Assembly: GCF_000014225.1 (NCBI RefSeq)
Contig: NC_008228.1
Location: 1,488,001 to 1,552,000 of the forward strand
Reading direction: 5' to 3'
Length of the DNA: 64,000 nt
From: Paraglaciecola sp. T6c
GTDB taxonomy: Bacteria; Pseudomonadota; Gammaproteobacteria; Enterobacterales; Alteromonadaceae
Shown here: positions 29,817 to 39,169 of the stretch, one piece after another
Layout: every line of letters starts with the position of its first letter
How positions within the stretch are numbered: position 1 is the first letter of the stretch
Program-made: the position numbers and the translations under genes
The notes under the pieces: model-generated
The model's input: the letters and a program-made list of their open reading frames with translations, nothing else
The model's database searches: none
What the model was told of the DNA's origin: nothing

Positions 29817-31211
29817 ATGTCTTTATTCGACCATTTAGCAGCGCAAGTATCTGCACTGAAACGCTCCCACCCATCTCCTCTACACCTTGTTGTTGCTTAC
29901 AGTGCTGGCATTGACTCTCATGTGCTGTTACATGCTTTGTGGCAGTTAACACAAGCTGACATTTCGTCGTTTCAATTAAGTGCTCTCTATATTCATCACG
30001 GGTTGAGTGATAATGCCGATAAATGGCAGCAGCACTGTGCCACTGTGTGCAGTGAACTTGAAGTCGAGTTTCATAGCGCCAAGGTATTTGTTGATGTAGC
30101 GAGCGGGAACGGGATTGAGGCACAAGCAAGAGATGCGCGTTATGCCAAATTAGTCGAAGTAGCGCCGCCAGGCAGTGTTGTAGCGTTAGCACAGCATCAA
30201 AACGACCAGTTAGAAACCGTATTACTGCAACTAAAACGTGGTGCTGGCCCAAAAGGCTTAAGTGGTATGGGGCGTCTTTTTTCTCGCGCTAAACCTTCGA
30301 CACCTCAAGAGCAAGTACATTTTTTTAGGCCTTTGCTAGAAATAAGCCAAGCGCAGATTCATCGTTATGCTGATGAACACGCGCTGGTGTGGCAAGAAGA
30401 TGAGTCGAATCAAAACGTCGACTTTGAGCGTAATTTTATTCGCCGAGATATTAATCCGCTTTTACATCAGCGTTGGCCACACTTTGCTCAGTCGGTTTCC
30501 CGCAGCGCTCAGTTATGCGCACAGCAGCAAGCGTTATTAGATGAAGTAACACAAGAAAAACTACTCTCGCTGCGAAACCCAAACAACACCTTGTCCATTG
30601 AGCTTCTCTTGGCGTTGACTGAGCCATGGCGTTTGCAAGTGGTGCGCATGTGGCTAGATACCCAGAGTATTCTCAGTCCAAGCCAAGCAATACTGGCACA
30701 GTTAAGCAGGGAGCTGCTGTTAGCCGCGCAAGATGCTAGCCCAGTGATACAGTGGCAAAAATGGCAATTCAGGCGTTTTGAAAATGCGCTTTATGTGATA
30801 ACCATTCCTGAGCAGATAAGTCCATATGAAACGGTTATACAGCCGTGTGAAGTAAAAAAATTACCCTTATCCTTAGGGGAATTAGAGCTAAAACGTGGGC
30901 AATTAACCGAAGTAAGCGATGACAGCCTCAACATAGATAATCTTGATGTTGCCCCAGTAAGCGTGGTCTTTGGTGGTTTTTCTCAGCGCTTTACACCGCA
31001 AGATGCACCTCAATCTAAGCCGTTGAAGCAATGGTTCAAAGAGTGGAAGATACCTCCTTGGGAGCGCACGAACATCGCGATCATCAGGCAGGGCGAGCAG
31101 ATCATTGGCTTGCTGATCCATGGTCGGTTTGTTGCTGGAAAATCGATTCAGCACAAAGCCGTATCGCAAAAAAAACTTGATTCATCAGGCACCCTAACAT
31201 ACCAAAAGTAG
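29817..31211 (+). CDS. tilS: tRNA(Ile)-lysidine synthase
   Basis: TilS modifies C34 of the AUA-reading tRNA(Ile) to lysidine, using ATP and lysine. The N-terminal PP-loop ATPase domain has the motif SAGIDS at residues 29-34, where SGGxDS is usual. The DDQLET-type segment appears as NDQLETVLLQLKRGAG. The C-terminal TilS domain near residue 400 contains QWFKEWKIPPWER. The length is about 464 residues. ATG at 29817 was chosen; an in-frame TTG at 29808 is possible, and neither has a strong ribosome-binding site. It follows accA, as in many gammaproteobacteria. Confidence 0.92.
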   Translation: MSLFDHLAAQVSALKRSHPSPLHLVVAYSAGIDSHVLLHALWQLTQADISSFQLSALYIHHGLSDNADKWQQHCATVCSELEVEFHSAKVFVDVASGNGIEAQARDARYAKLVEVAPPGSVVALAQHQNDQLETVLLQLKRGAGPKGLSGMGRLFSRAKPSTPQEQVHFFRPLLEISQAQIHRYADEHALVWQEDESNQNVDFERNFIRRDINPLLHQRWPHFAQSVSRSAQLCAQQQALLDEVTQEKLLSLRNPNNTLSIELLLALTEPWRLQVVRMWLDTQSILSPSQAILAQLSRELLLAAQDASPVIQWQKWQFRRFENALYVITIPEQISPYETVIQPCEVKKLPLSLGELELKRGQLTEVSDDSLNIDNLDVAPVSVVFGGFSQRFTPQDAPQSKPLKQWFKEWKIPPWERTNIAIIRQGEQIIGLLIHGRFVAGKSIQHKAVSQKKLDSSGTLTYQK

Positions 31212-31370
31212 GGTGGGTAACAGCAAGTCCGCTGCGTTGAATTCAGCCTATCTATTTGTTCGTATCTTTAATTCATAACAATTGGATACACAATTGACAT
31301 GCTGAGTCATGGAAGTGTCACAATGCACGGGTAGCCTGCAAACATTAACTCACTAACGCCTTCTTATTGA

Positions 31371-32156
31371 TTGAAAAAACTCAAACGCTACCAATACGAA
31401 CGCTATGCAGTGTTGTGCAAGCTGGCTTATCCAAAAACCTTTGATCATGTGGCGTTAGGATTCGCTGAGCAGGGTCACGTCGCCATCAAAAACAGGCAGG
31501 GGCATGTATTGGCGCGTATTTTGTGGCAAGACAAAAAGAAAGAAGTAATAGTTGTCTTTCGCGGCTCTCAAGTGCTGAGCGACTGGCTGACAAATTTGTG
31601 TTGCTTCCCTAAGCGCAAGCGTTTCAACAAGACCGTTTATTACATTCATTACGGTTACGATAGGTTGCTCAATCAAAAAGTAGCAGGAGCGGTGCCTGAA
31701 GAAGAGGCATTGAGTATTTATCAGCAGATTGAAAAGGTACTGACCCCTTTAATCGCGAGCGGTAAGCGGATCAGTTTAACAGGCCATTCATCCGGCGGGG
31801 CGATGGCTATTTTAACCGCAGACTGGCTTGAGCGGCGTTTTGACTCCCCCGTGCGCAGAGTCGTGACGTTCGGACAGCCATCTACGGGATTCAGAAGCTT
31901 TAATAAGCATTATATGTTGCACCGCCGTACTTATCGCATTTGCTGCGATTTGGACATTATTACGTTTTTACCGCCTCTGCCGGGCATATTTAAACATGTG
32001 GGGCGTAATCTTTGGCTGCATAATGAGCGAATATACGAAAACATTCGGCCGTCAGTGCGGCTATATAAAACACTCACCAGCTGGCTTATCTCTCCTATTT
32101 CTTATCATTACATGCACAAGTACATACGAAACAAAGACTTTTTTGATAAGCACTGA
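31371..32156 (+). CDS. Class 3 lipase family protein, cytoplasmic
   Basis: This 261-residue protein has the alpha/beta-hydrolase lipase_3 pattern. The nucleophile elbow is GHSSGGAMA near residue 142, preceded by the VFRGSQVLSDWLTN oxyanion segment. A likely catalytic Asp lies in CCDLDIITFLPP and a His in NLWLHNERIYEN. No signal peptide or membrane segment is seen, so it probably acts in the cytoplasm unless another route exports it. The TTG start lacks a clear ribosome-binding site, so the N-terminus is uncertain. It is convergent with the response-regulator gene downstream. The substrate is unknown. Confidence 0.75.
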   Translation: MKKLKRYQYERYAVLCKLAYPKTFDHVALGFAEQGHVAIKNRQGHVLARILWQDKKKEVIVVFRGSQVLSDWLTNLCCFPKRKRFNKTVYYIHYGYDRLLNQKVAGAVPEEEALSIYQQIEKVLTPLIASGKRISLTGHSSGGAMAILTADWLERRFDSPVRRVVTFGQPSTGFRSFNKHYMLHRRTYRICCDLDIITFLPPLPGIFKHVGRNLWLHNERIYENIRPSVRLYKTLTSWLISPISYHYMHKYIRNKDFFDKH

Positions 32157-32349
32157 GTATCATGAGTGGGGGAAGGAACGTATTAACTTGTCTTAGATGT
32201 AATCCTAAAAGGGGCTGATACGTGAACATAGCGACTCTCTCTAGCCATCACTTTTCAATCGACAGCTTAGCTTTAGTAATCCCTTGCTTAAAGGCTCAAT
32301 ATTTATTGTTAAAGCCATGACGGACTACTCTCGACGAGAAAAATCACTA

Positions 32350-32380
32350 TTGGCGCGACGCATTTTTTGGCGCGGCGCAT
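32350..32380. repeat. Short direct repeat between convergent genes
   Basis: TTGGCGCGACGCAT (32350-32363) is repeated as TTGGCGCGGCGCAT (32367-32380), and ATCACTATTG occurs on both sides (32343 and 32379). The repeat ends two bases before the last codon of the minus-strand gene. Function unknown. Confidence 0.5.
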
Positions 32381-32382
32381 CA

Positions 32383-34026
32383 CTATTGTCGTGACAGGTG
32401 CTGATTGATAGCGTCAATATATTGCGCTTGTTTAAGCTTTTGCTGGGCAGAGAGCTCAGCTGTTTTCAACAACGATTTGCAGTGTTTTAAACCGCTTTTC
32501 TGTTCTTCATTTAACCCCTCATCTTGGGCTATTCTCGCTAATACCTTCAGTAAACTCAGACCAATGTTCGGGTTTTTGGGGGCGAGTTGCATCGCTTGGG
32601 TTAAGAGCTTATAAGCAGGCGCAAAGCGTTTATGTTTATAATGAATAGACGCCATCTCAGCGAGCTCTTTAGGGGTGTGATGAATTTCGCTACGCTCATT
32701 ACGCTCTTGATCAATATATTCAGACATGACTTGATTGGCAAATTCATTACCACGAATTTGTTCTTTCATTCTATCTAGGATCGCCAAGGACTGCTCTCGT
32801 TGGCCGACTTCGTGAAACGCCTTTACCTTGTCTAAGTTATCTTCAACCGAGTGCCAGCTATTGACTTCGCCTTGAGTTTGCATCAACTCTTCCGCTTGTT
32901 TTTTGTTGTCTCCCAAGCTCAGCAAACGAGCTTGTAAAACCGTTAATTGGCTTTTGAAGTCATTAACATGAGTAAAATCTTGCTGAAATTTACTTACTTT
33001 TCGTTCCATGTCAGCTAATAACTTTTGCGCTTGCGTGTTAGAAGCCGTACTGGCTAAATCAATACCTGAACGGATGACATTGAGCTGTAGATCAGGCGTG
33101 TCATGTATAGAGTTTTTAGCGTATTTCGCCATGTTCTGAGTGGCAGTGTATTGGCCAAAGGGATCATGGTTTAATCGAGCCAAATCCCACGCTTTACGGT
33201 GACGCTGTATGTTGCGTGGTGCCAGTTTGCTCGCTTCTTTAATAAGCTCGTAGCCTTTCTCGTAATTCTCTTTTTCTATGTAGTACTCGGTGAGTGTGTC
33301 ATAGGTGGCGAAGCGCGCGTCGTCTCGGTCTAACAACTCATCTGCAAGGGTCATTGCTTGGTCTATTTTGTCCTGCTTGAGTAGAGACCTTAATAGCCCT
33401 ACTACAATCCAGCCATAATCATATTGCGTGAGCAATTGCCGATAAAAAGCTTCTGCATCAGCATATTCTTGCAAATTGAATAAACAACGACCGATCAAGC
33501 GATTAATCTGTGGATAGTACTGCACTAAAGATGCGTCTTGGAGCTGACGCTGGGCAAGGTATATGGCGCTTGGGTATTCTTCTTGATCGAAGCAATAATT
33601 CAAACGATACAGCTGACTTTTGACTTTCAGAATATAATTGATGCGTTGTGCCACTCGGGACTTGTCCAACGGCTTAACCCAAAAATCATCTGGTTGCAGT
33701 TCTATCACGCAATTAACGAGTTCGGCAGATGTGTCAGCGCTGAGAAAGACAACGCTGGTGGTCTTAGCGATATACCCTTTAAAGCGCATTTCTTCGAGTA
33801 GGTTAAACCCATCTTTATCACTGCGCACATCAAACGCCACGAGAATAATATCAAAAGAGATGTGTTCGCAGAGCCGCAGAGCATAAAAAGCATTTTGAGC
33901 ACAACGAACGTTTTCGATGCCCATTTCTAGAAAAGCAGATTTTATCGTATCTTGTACAAGTGATTGCCCATCAATGACCAAGACATTCAGTTCTTTGACA
34001 GGTGGCTGCGGGGGGATCTTAATCAA
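32383..34026 (-). CDS. Response-regulator-like protein with TPR-like C-terminal region
   Basis: Residues 12-135 form a receiver-like domain followed by about 400 residues of helical, TPR-like repeats (for example YADAEAFYRQLL and APAYKLLTQAMQLAPKNP). The receiver keeps D19, S96 and K118. At the position where relatives have the phosphoacceptor Asp it reads A64, with the nearest Asp two residues on (D66), and the second acidic residue of the N-terminal pair is G20. Phosphotransfer may therefore be altered or lost. The TTG start is preceded by a weak GGATG. It lies downstream of a GGDEF gene on the same strand, about 195 bases apart. Target and partner are unknown. Confidence 0.72.
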   Translation of the reverse strand: MIKIPPQPPVKELNVLVIDGQSLVQDTIKSAFLEMGIENVRCAQNAFYALRLCEHISFDIILVAFDVRSDKDGFNLLEEMRFKGYIAKTTSVVFLSADTSAELVNCVIELQPDDFWVKPLDKSRVAQRINYILKVKSQLYRLNYCFDQEEYPSAIYLAQRQLQDASLVQYYPQINRLIGRCLFNLQEYADAEAFYRQLLTQYDYGWIVVGLLRSLLKQDKIDQAMTLADELLDRDDARFATYDTLTEYYIEKENYEKGYELIKEASKLAPRNIQRHRKAWDLARLNHDPFGQYTATQNMAKYAKNSIHDTPDLQLNVIRSGIDLASTASNTQAQKLLADMERKVSKFQQDFTHVNDFKSQLTVLQARLLSLGDNKKQAEELMQTQGEVNSWHSVEDNLDKVKAFHEVGQREQSLAILDRMKEQIRGNEFANQVMSEYIDQERNERSEIHHTPKELAEMASIHYKHKRFAPAYKLLTQAMQLAPKNPNIGLSLLKVLARIAQDEGLNEEQKSGLKHCKSLLKTAELSAQQKLKQAQYIDAINQHLSRQ

Positions 34027-34221
34027 ACTACATCCATTTTATGATGCTCATTTCTATCTCGTTGTTATATGCCCAACGTTATAATGAACGATGAATAAGC
34101 TCAATCATTTTTTGGGTATGGATAACTATTCAGAAAGTGAAGTGGCGCTTGTGTTTTGCAGCGCGTTTAATAACACCAACGTTTGATATAGCTATAAAGG
34201 TTTGAGATAGCTAAAAAAGAG

Positions 34222-35085
34222 TTACTTTTTATTGCGGTACATGGCGGCATCTGCGCGCATGAAAAGGCTATGCTGTGTGTCATCGTCTTGATAAATGGCA
34301 CTACCAATACTGCAACTAATGTAGTGCTGAGCAAGCAGGCTATCTTCTTTAAAGGCCAGCTGAATACGTTGAGTTATTTGCTGGCAGGAATCTATGCATG
34401 TGTCGGTTAACAGGCAACAAAACTCGTCGCCACCGAAACGAAAGGCAAAGTCGGTTTCTCGCAAGCAAGCTGAGATTGTTTGGGCACAGGTGATGAGTAT
34501 TTTGTCTCCTTGTGTATGACCAAATTGATCATTCACTTGTTTAAATTTATCAAGATCAATAACCAGCAAAGCGAACTGACAAGGTTGGCGTTTCGCCTGA
34601 CTGAATAAACGGTGCATGGTGTCATCAAAATTGCTGCGATTTCCCAGTGCCGTCAAGTTATCTCTGGTGGCAACTAGTTTGATGCGCTCGTACTCTAAAC
34701 CGTTCTTTAGCGGGTTCTTAAACAGCATGTGCAGTTGTTGTAGTATTTGCCACTCACGCACGGCCAAAGTGCGAGACAGTGAATAGTGGATCATGGCGAT
34801 TTCTTTATCCCCCTGACGCACGGCTAAGCGCTTATTATACGGTTTATTGGTGAGTGTACCGTGGGTGATATCACTGTGATTCCACTGGATTTTTAATCCG
34901 CACAGAGGTAACGTATTTTGCAGTTGTTCGAAAAACAACTCGCTAAGAACAGCTAAGTCAATTGTGGTTAACCACTTTTGAAAGAACGCACTGAGCTCAT
35001 GTTGATTTAAAACCGGCGCGTAATGGCTCGGATTAAACACATTTTCACCTACATGCTGTTCATAAAGTTGATTGAGTTGTTCCAC
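34222..35085 (-). CDS. Diguanylate cyclase (GGDEF domain)
   Basis: The C-terminal 160 residues form a GGDEF domain with an intact FGGDEF active site. An RETD sequence sits five residues before it, matching the RxxD inhibitory site, so c-di-GMP synthesis with product inhibition is likely. The N-terminal 120 residues show no membrane segment and no domain I can name; they may form a small sensory fold. The start is GTG at 35085, after AGGAG. It is divergent from the Kef-type antiporter and upstream of a receiver-TPR protein. Confidence 0.85.
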   Translation of the reverse strand: MEQLNQLYEQHVGENVFNPSHYAPVLNQHELSAFFQKWLTTIDLAVLSELFFEQLQNTLPLCGLKIQWNHSDITHGTLTNKPYNKRLAVRQGDKEIAMIHYSLSRTLAVREWQILQQLHMLFKNPLKNGLEYERIKLVATRDNLTALGNRSNFDDTMHRLFSQAKRQPCQFALLVIDLDKFKQVNDQFGHTQGDKILITCAQTISACLRETDFAFRFGGDEFCCLLTDTCIDSCQQITQRIQLAFKEDSLLAQHYISCSIGSAIYQDDDTQHSLFMRADAAMYRNKK

Positions 35086-35213
35086 TATTGACTCCTGCCA
35101 AAATATTGGCGCTTCCGCTAAAAATAGCGCACCGATTACGATAACGATGGATACTTAGCAGTATTCATGCCTAAAAATGGAATTGATCTAGCTAAGAGGT
35201 GGTAACCCTTGTA

Positions 35214-37187
35214 ATGCATGGGATTTTTGCAAATATTTTACTCTTGATGGCGGTGGCGGTTGCCAGTGTCTGGTTATTTAAACGCATAAATTTGCCGCCT
35301 ATTTTGGCGTACCTCTTTTGCGGGATCCTCGCAGGCCCTGATTTACTTGCTTTATTTGAACACCCTGAAGATATGCAAACATTTGCCGAGCTCGGGGTGG
35401 TGTTTTTGCTGTTCTCTCTTGGTTTGGAATTCTCTCTACCAAAAATGATCGCTATGCGCCAAATGGTGTTTGGGGTGGGCTTAGGACAAATGCTCCTGAC
35501 TACTCTTGCGTTTATGGGGATTAGTATGCTTTTAGGCGTAGAGCTACCAGCTGCCATCATAGTCGGGAGTATCGTCGCGTTATCGTCTACAGCCATCGTT
35601 ATTAAGCAAACAAATGACATGGGGATCCTAAATACATCTCGCGCCCAAATGGCGGTCAGTATTCTACTTTTTCAAGATTTGGCCGTTGTGCCTTTACTTA
35701 TCGTTGTGCCTCTTCTGGCAATGGACGGCGGGCAAAGCTTAAGTATGGCGATTGCGCTTTCTATCGTGAAGGGCATAGTGGTGGTTTTAATTCTTATGTC
35801 CGTGGGTAAATGGATCCTACCGAGAGTCTTTACCGAAGTCGCGCAAACTCGCACGGATGAGTTGTTCGTATTAACCACCATTTTGGTAGCGTTAATGGCA
35901 GCAGGTCTAACGTATTCTTTTGGGTTGTCGATGGCCCTAGGCGCATTTTTAGCCGGAATGATGTTAGGCGAGAGCCAATATAAATATCAGTTAGAAGCGG
36001 ATATTCGCCCGTTTCGCGATATTTTGATGGGGCTGTTCTTCATCACAATTGGCATGCGCCTTAACCTGACCGATTTACTGGCTCAATGGCATTGGGCGCT
36101 ATTGGGGCTGGCCGGTATGTTGTTGATTAAAGTCTTCATTATTCGTCTTGCTGGCGGATTATTCAGTGTACCCAAAGAAGACGCTTGGGCTGCTGGTTTT
36201 AAGTTATGCCAGATGGGGGAGTTCAGTTTCGTCATCGCCGCTTTAGCGGTTGATCACAATATTTTATCAACTCAAGTGGGTTCTTTGATCCTCAGTATTG
36301 GGATTTTAAGCATGGCAATGACCCCTTGGTTAGTGACCCGTAGTTCCGATTTTGCAAAACGTATGGTGAATGCGCCCCCAGTTGAATTTGAAGCAATCGA
36401 TTCGGTTGCGGCAAAGCATGAACTGATGCATGACCATGTGATTATCATGGGGTTTGGTCGAGTCGGTCAGTCAGTAGGTCGGTTACTTAAAAGCGAGGCG
36501 ATCCCTTATTTAGTGGTTGACGCTGATCCCGTGCGCGTGCAAGAGAGCCAAAGTGCTGGACAGCCTGTCTACTTTGGAGATGTTCGGCAAAACGACATCT
36601 TAAAGGCGGTGGGTATAGAGCGTGCTAAGTTAGTATTGATCACATTTGATGAGCACAACAAAGCCATGGCGGTTATTCAGCTTATATCTAGTTTATATCC
36701 TGATTTACCGATAGTGGTGCGTACTCGTAAAGACTATCGTATGAATGAGCTATACAAGGCAGGAGCGAGCCAGGTAGTACCTGAAATTCTCGAAGGGAGC
36801 TTAATGTTGGTTTCCCAAGTCTTGCATTTATCGGGTATCCCTATGTCGCGTATATTGAAGCGCGTGCGTAAAGAGCGAAAGGGACAATATGGCAATATGC
36901 ACGGTTTCTTTCCTGGTGAAACCACCGAATTGAGTTACGAAAAGCAAGATAAGCTAGAGTTTTTACATGCCGTGATCGTTGCGCCTAACGCCTATGCGGC
37001 GGGTAGAGCATTGGTTGATCTCAATGTAAATCGTTCCGGAGTCAAAATTAAAGGCCTACGCAGGGACAATATTGAAATGGAAAGTCCACCGATGAATATG
37101 GTGCTAAGAGCGGGCGATGTGTTGGTGATCAGTGGAAAGCCTAGGCGAGTCGAACGCGCTGAACGTTATTTACTGGAAGGCGATTGA
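35214..37187 (+). CDS. Kef-type monovalent cation:proton antiporter (CPA2) with TrkA domains
   Basis: The first 380 residues contain about 12 hydrophobic segments typical of the CPA2 exchanger fold. A cytoplasmic TrkA-N (RCK) domain follows near residue 405 with the nucleotide-binding motif GFGRVGQSVG, then a TrkA-C domain at the end. The predicted role is potassium or sodium efflux coupled to protons, gated by a nucleotide or another ligand. The ATG at 35214 was chosen because AAGAGGTGG lies upstream; the GTG at 35199 overlaps that site. The length is 657 residues. KefB and KefC are the nearest named relatives, but a precise substrate cannot be assigned. Confidence 0.85.
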   Translation: MHGIFANILLLMAVAVASVWLFKRINLPPILAYLFCGILAGPDLLALFEHPEDMQTFAELGVVFLLFSLGLEFSLPKMIAMRQMVFGVGLGQMLLTTLAFMGISMLLGVELPAAIIVGSIVALSSTAIVIKQTNDMGILNTSRAQMAVSILLFQDLAVVPLLIVVPLLAMDGGQSLSMAIALSIVKGIVVVLILMSVGKWILPRVFTEVAQTRTDELFVLTTILVALMAAGLTYSFGLSMALGAFLAGMMLGESQYKYQLEADIRPFRDILMGLFFITIGMRLNLTDLLAQWHWALLGLAGMLLIKVFIIRLAGGLFSVPKEDAWAAGFKLCQMGEFSFVIAALAVDHNILSTQVGSLILSIGILSMAMTPWLVTRSSDFAKRMVNAPPVEFEAIDSVAAKHELMHDHVIIMGFGRVGQSVGRLLKSEAIPYLVVDADPVRVQESQSAGQPVYFGDVRQNDILKAVGIERAKLVLITFDEHNKAMAVIQLISSLYPDLPIVVRTRKDYRMNELYKAGASQVVPEILEGSLMLVSQVLHLSGIPMSRILKRVRKERKGQYGNMHGFFPGETTELSYEKQDKLEFLHAVIVAPNAYAAGRALVDLNVNRSGVKIKGLRRDNIEMESPPMNMVLRAGDVLVISGKPRRVERAERYLLEGD

Positions 37188-37295
37188 TGGCTGCCTTGTT
37201 ATGTAATCGTTGGGAATCAACTTGCTTTCAAGTGCGGTTCCCGTTTTGCTCATTACCGCTTTATAGTGATTTTTACCTTTTATTGAAGAAGTATT

Positions 37296-39098
37296 ATGTC
37301 CCATTCTCATACTATTACCGCTAGTTCTATCGCTGTTATATCTGACATTTTTATCATCCAAGGGCAAACCGTTACTCAAGGCCAACCTTTGTTGACTCTA
37401 CAGGTCATGGGAACGGTGTTGCCTGTGGTGGCTACGCACTCAGGCGTTATCAAACGACTGCACGTCAACATAGAGGATGAAGTGGTGACTAAGCAGATAT
37501 TGTTAGAGATAGAGGATGAGCCCAACATGGTGACCTCAGAAGCACAGGCAAGTGCTATGTCTAGCACGCACAAGGCCCTGCTTGCTTTCGAAGCCCGCCA
37601 AACCATGACATCGGACGAAGCTCGAGATCAGCACATTGCCAAGCGACGAGCACTGGGTTTTAGAAGTGCCCGGCAAAATATTGAAGATCTGTGCGAAGGT
37701 GCTCACTTTATGGAGTACGGCCAGTTTGCGGTAGCGGCGCAGCGTCAGCGGCGAGACTACCAAGAATTGAAAACTGCCACCGCTGCTGATGGCATCATCA
37801 CAGGTGTAGGGGAGGTCAATCGTCAAACGTTGTCATTAGTGAAAGCGACAGCATGTTATAAAACGGCCCTCATCGTTAATGACTACAGCGTGCTGGCAGG
37901 CACCCAAGGGTTCTTTCACCATCAAAAGCTAGATCGTATTTTGGCTGTGGCGCAAGAGCAGACTCTGCCTATCATTATGTTTACCGAGGGCGGTGGCGGG
38001 CGGCCCGGCGATACTGATATCACCATAGTTAATTCGGGGCTCCAGTGCGCATCATTTTCAAGCTGGGCTGCTTTAAGTGGTGTCGTGCCGCGTATTAGCG
38101 TTGCCAACGGTTATTGCTTTGCCGGCAATGCGGCATTATTCGGTGCGGCTGATATTCGAATCGCAACCAAAAAGTCATGGATAGGAATGGCTGGCCCAGC
38201 CATGATCGAAGGTGGTGGCCTAGGCGTGGTCAATGCAAAAGAAATTGGCCCTATAGAAACTCAAGCTAAAAATGGTGTGGTGGACATAGTCGCAGAGGAT
38301 GAAGCTGACGCCGCCTACCTAGCAAAACGCTGTTTGGGGTATTTTCAAGGCCCAATCACATACTCAGAGAAAGAGCAGGCTGATAAAGACGCACAGCAAG
38401 CCAGTTTACGAGACGTACTGCCCGATGACCGACGCTTTGTGTACGATATGCGAAAAGCTATCAATATACTGGCTGATAACGACAGCTTTACTGAGTTACA
38501 GCGTCAATTTGGGGGAGCGATTATCACAGGATTCATACGACTCAAGGGACGGCCCGTAGGTATATTGGCGAGTGACTGCAAGGTGCTCGGGGGAGCGATA
38601 GACGTAGAAGCAGGAGAGAAAGCGGCTGAATTTATGCAATTTTGTAATGAGTTCTCAATCCCGTTGCTGAGTTTATGTGATACCCCAGGTTTTATGGTGG
38701 GGCCAGAGCATGAAGAGCGCGGGGCCGTGCGCAGATTAGCCAAGTTGTTTACCTCCGGCGCTAAGCTCACTGTGCCGTTAGTGGCTGTAGCAATACGCAA
38801 GTGTTACGGCCTAGGCGCTCAAGCGTTATTGGGAGGTAGCACCATGAAACCTCACTATATGTTGTCATGGCCTACTGGCGAATTTGGCGGAATGGGCCTA
38901 GAAGGGGCCGTTAAATTGGGCTTCAGTAAAGAGCTCGCGGCGCAAGAAGACCCTATCGCACGCCAAGCGTTATTTGAAAAACTCGTTGCTAAGCAATATG
39001 CAAATGGCCAAGCTACAGAAGTGGCCAGTGTGCTTGAGATTGATGCGGTAATTGACCCAGCTGATACGCGAGCAGTAATCCTGCAAACACTCTTTTGA
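37296..39098 (+). CDS. Acyl-CoA carboxylase carboxyltransferase with degenerate N-terminal biotinyl domain
   Basis: Residues 1-75 resemble a biotinyl/lipoyl carrier domain, but the AMKM biotinylation motif reads VMGT at 37-40, so the lysine is replaced by G39. Residues 100-600 are a complete carboxyltransferase (AccD/propionyl-CoA carboxylase beta type), with AKRRALGFRSARQNIEDL, MFTEGGGGRPGD and SLCDTPGFMVGPEHEERG. The arrangement resembles the C-terminal half of the roughly 1,100-residue acyl-CoA carboxylases, without the biotin carboxylase part. No biotin carboxylase gene lies nearby. It is 71 bases before an AraC/GyrI regulator on the same strand. The acyl substrate is unknown. Confidence 0.8.
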   Translation: MSHSHTITASSIAVISDIFIIQGQTVTQGQPLLTLQVMGTVLPVVATHSGVIKRLHVNIEDEVVTKQILLEIEDEPNMVTSEAQASAMSSTHKALLAFEARQTMTSDEARDQHIAKRRALGFRSARQNIEDLCEGAHFMEYGQFAVAAQRQRRDYQELKTATAADGIITGVGEVNRQTLSLVKATACYKTALIVNDYSVLAGTQGFFHHQKLDRILAVAQEQTLPIIMFTEGGGGRPGDTDITIVNSGLQCASFSSWAALSGVVPRISVANGYCFAGNAALFGAADIRIATKKSWIGMAGPAMIEGGGLGVVNAKEIGPIETQAKNGVVDIVAEDEADAAYLAKRCLGYFQGPITYSEKEQADKDAQQASLRDVLPDDRRFVYDMRKAINILADNDSFTELQRQFGGAIITGFIRLKGRPVGILASDCKVLGGAIDVEAGEKAAEFMQFCNEFSIPLLSLCDTPGFMVGPEHEERGAVRRLAKLFTSGAKLTVPLVAVAIRKCYGLGAQALLGGSTMKPHYMLSWPTGEFGGMGLEGAVKLGFSKELAAQEDPIARQALFEKLVAKQYANGQATEVASVLEIDAVIDPADTRAVILQTLF

Positions 39099-39169
39099 TA
39101 ATAGTAAAGCGCAGAAATGGTTAAGTTTTACCAGTTATAAAGCGACAAACTTAGCTTACCTTAAACAAT

